DNA of 6,927 bases from CAZTLI01 sp964614375 (GTDB lineage Bacteria > Chloroflexota > Anaerolineae > Aggregatilineales > Phototrophicaceae), in assembly GCA_964614375.1 (NCBI GenBank), contig CAZTLI010000299.1:1-6927 (forward strand), written 5' to 3'. Position numbers and translations under genes: made by a program. Numbering within the stretch: position 1 is the stretch's first letter; each line of letters begins with the position of its first letter. The notes beneath the pieces were generated by a model, which was not told where the DNA came from, ran no database searches, and saw only the letters and a list, made by a program, of their open reading frames with translations. Of the stretch, positions 5,227 to 6,927 are shown piece by piece.

Positions 5227-6927
5227 TTAATCACCACTCACACGGTCAATGAGTGCCTTAATTTCTTGTGTGGCGCGTTTTTCTTCTTCGATCGCTTTCT
5301 GGAGCTTATCCATCTGAAGCACTTCGCGCCGCAGCCGTTCTTGCTCAGCCAATTGCAAATGATAGATTTCGGCGTATAAGCCATCTTGCGCCAGCAATTC
5401 CTCGTGTTTACCACGTTCGATGATTTCGCCTTGATCTAAAACCAAAATCTGGTCAGCCTTTAAGACAGAACTCAACCGTTGGGCAATGACAAATGTCGTT
5501 CGCCCTTCCATCAAGCGTTCAAGTGCCTGTTGAATACGAAATTCGGTCTGAGTATCGACACTGCTGGTCGAATCGTCCAGAATGAGGATACGCGGGTCAA
5601 TCAACAGCGCCCGGGCAATCGCAACCCGTTGGCGCTGTCCGCCAGATAGGGTCACACCGCGTTCGCCTACTTCGGTATCATAACCTTCGGGAAATTCGGA
5701 AATGAATGTATGAGCGTCTGCCGCCTTCGCCGCTTCAATCACTTCTTCGCGCGTGGCATCGGGATTTCCGTAAGCGATGTTCTCATGAATCGTTGCTGAG
5801 AACAGCAGCGTGTCTTGCAAGACCATGCCGATTTGACCCCGTAGACTGTGCAGTTCGACCTCGCGCACATCATGACCGTCAATTGTCACACACCCCGATG
5901 TCACATCATAAAAACGCGGTATGAGGTTGACAAGTGAGCTTTTGCCTGAACCCGTTAGACCCAGCAGTGCCGTGACTTCGCCCGGACGCGCTTCAAATGT
6001 GATATGACTCAATGCCGGATGCAAGGCACTTTGATAGGTAAAACTCACATCTTCAAAACGCACCAGACCTTTAATCATTGGCATTTCTGGCGCATCATCT
6101 CGACTGGTAAGGGTTTCTGGCGTATCTAAAATTTCCAATACCCGGCGACCACTGCCAACGGCCTGTGTCGTCAACAAAATCACAAAACCAAGAAAGCGCA
6201 TGGGTTGTGCCAGGAGCAGTACATAGGCATTAAACGACACAACCAATCCCACTGTCACATTACCAATACCTTGCTGCTCCATCAAGCCACCAAAAAACAA
6301 GACCAGTGCCGTTGTGCTGGCTGCGATAAAGGCGCTAATAGGCAGATAGGTCGCCCATTGGTGAATAAAATCGAGTTGTTCATCGAATAGGAGTGCATTT
6401 TGCGTGCCGAACTTTTCGATTTCATAAGGTTCACGCGCGAACGCGCGCACCACCTGCGCGCCCAGCGAGTTTTCCTGAAGGTGATTGCTGAGTTTTTGCG
6501 TGCGCTCCATGATTTGCCCCCAGCGCGGGCCGATGCGGGTAACAAATGTGCGCGAAAGAAATCCTAATGGAATTAATGGCGACAGTGCCACCAACGCGAG
6601 CGGCGGGCTGGTGATGAACATGACAATTGCTACGCCGATAAATAGCAATATGGTATTGAGGCCGTCAATTAATCCAAATGCAAAATAGCGTTGAATTTCG
6701 TTGACATCGCTAATGGAGCGCGTGACCAGCGTACCCACTTCTGCTCTGTCATGATAGGCAAAAGGCAACCGCTGCACTTTATCATAAACAGCATTGCGAA
6801 TGTCGTAGGAAATATAGTGCGACAATTTCTCGCCAAAAAACCGCGACAAAAATCCCATCATACCCCGCAGCACACCCAGAAAGACCACAAACAACCCGGC
6901 GACCAGCATAAAGTTACCGTCGCTACG
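5227..6927 (-). CDS. ABC exporter half-transporter, degenerate-site subunit of a heterodimer (TM287/MdlA-like; 5' partial)
   Basis: Membrane domain fused to an ATPase domain; the partner of the exporter encoded 34 bp downstream. The frame is open to the window edge, so the N-terminus (probably the first helix, some 60-70 residues) is missing; 566 residues are visible. Numbering from the edge, the ATPase has Walker A GLTGSGKSS (323-331), Q-loop Gln371, canonical signature LSGGQ (427-431), Walker B ILILDD (447-452) with Asp452 where the catalytic Glu should be, D-loop SSVD (455-458), and Gln483 in place of the H-loop His. These two changes are those of TM287-type subunits and are not damage, since all else is intact. 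After the ATPase comes a charged, probably helical or coiled-coil tail of about 40 residues (526-566), longer than usual. The Met at 6909 is internal to the membrane domain, not the start. The exported substrate is unknown. Confidence 0.94.
   Translation of the reverse strand, partial: RSDGNFMLVAGLFVVFLGVLRGMMGFLSRFFGEKLSHYISYDIRNAVYDKVQRLPFAYHDRAEVGTLVTRSISDVNEIQRYFAFGLIDGLNTILLFIGVAIVMFITSPPLALVALSPLIPLGFLSRTFVTRIGPRWGQIMERTQKLSNHLQENSLGAQVVRAFAREPYEIEKFGTQNALLFDEQLDFIHQWATYLPISAFIAASTTALVLFFGGLMEQQGIGNVTVGLVVSFNAYVLLLAQPMRFLGFVILLTTQAVGSGRRVLEILDTPETLTSRDDAPEMPMIKGLVRFEDVSFTYQSALHPALSHITFEARPGEVTALLGLTGSGKSSLVNLIPRFYDVTSGCVTIDGHDVREVELHSLRGQIGMVLQDTLLFSATIHENIAYGNPDATREEVIEAAKAADAHTFISEFPEGYDTEVGERGVTLSGGQRQRVAIARALLIDPRILILDDSTSSVDTQTEFRIQQALERLMEGRTTFVIAQRLSSVLKADQILVLDQGEIIERGKHEELLAQDGLYAEIYHLQLAEQERLRREVLQMDKLQKAIEEEKRATQEIKALIDRVSGD

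Noticed and set aside
5572..5577. Loss of the Walker B catalytic Glu as a sign of a dying gene
   Set aside because: The frame is intact, all other motifs are kept, and the adjacent partner has the complementary motif pattern of known heterodimeric exporters.
6907..6909. ATG at 6909 as the start of the upstream exporter gene
   Set aside because: It falls inside the membrane domain, with the frame open to the window edge and the first helix missing, so the real start is outside the window.

Overview
The window is two convergent ABC-transporter gene clusters separated by a rho-independent terminator. Both clusters run off the window, so the first and last genes are partial. No RNA genes, insertion sequences, CRISPR arrays or phage genes are visible. 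The region looks like ordinary bacterial transport DNA of intermediate G+C. The protein sequences resemble those of Chloroflexota (Anaerolineae-like) bacteria, especially the NMT1/THI5-type binding protein with its paired permeases. That placement is an inference from remembered family resemblance, not from a search.

Plus strand, about 1-3420: an importer of the nitrate/taurine/thiamine-precursor (NitT/TauT, NMT1/THI5-like) class. The order is the end of one permease, an ATPase, a second permease, then after a 188-bp gap a secreted substrate-binding protein. The two permeases are paralogues flanking the ATPase and probably form a heterodimeric membrane channel driven by an ATPase dimer. The gap before the binding protein holds a plausible sigma-70 promoter, a good ribosome binding site and a tiny coupled ORF. 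The binding protein may therefore be transcribed separately and more strongly than the membrane parts. The ligand cannot be read from the sequence. Relatives bind pyrimidine precursors of thiamine (ThiY) or riboflavin (RibY), but I see no TPP or FMN riboswitch. A perfect 10-bp hairpin with a T-run ends this cluster at 3391-3419.

Minus strand, 6927 down to 3429: two consecutive half-size ABC exporters (membrane domain plus nucleotide-binding domain), 34 bp apart and almost certainly co-transcribed. Their ATPase motifs are complementary. The upstream, partial protein has Asp in place of the Walker B catalytic Glu and Gln in place of the H-loop His, but a canonical LSGGQ. The downstream protein has canonical Glu and His but an LSVGQ signature. 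This is the pattern of a heterodimeric exporter with one working and one degenerate ATP site (TM287/288, BmrCD or MdlAB class).

I did not find a clearly novel system. The points most worth checking are the asymmetric exporter pair, the extremely acidic binding protein (one lysine in the mature chain, no lipobox cysteine) and the structured leader in front of it.
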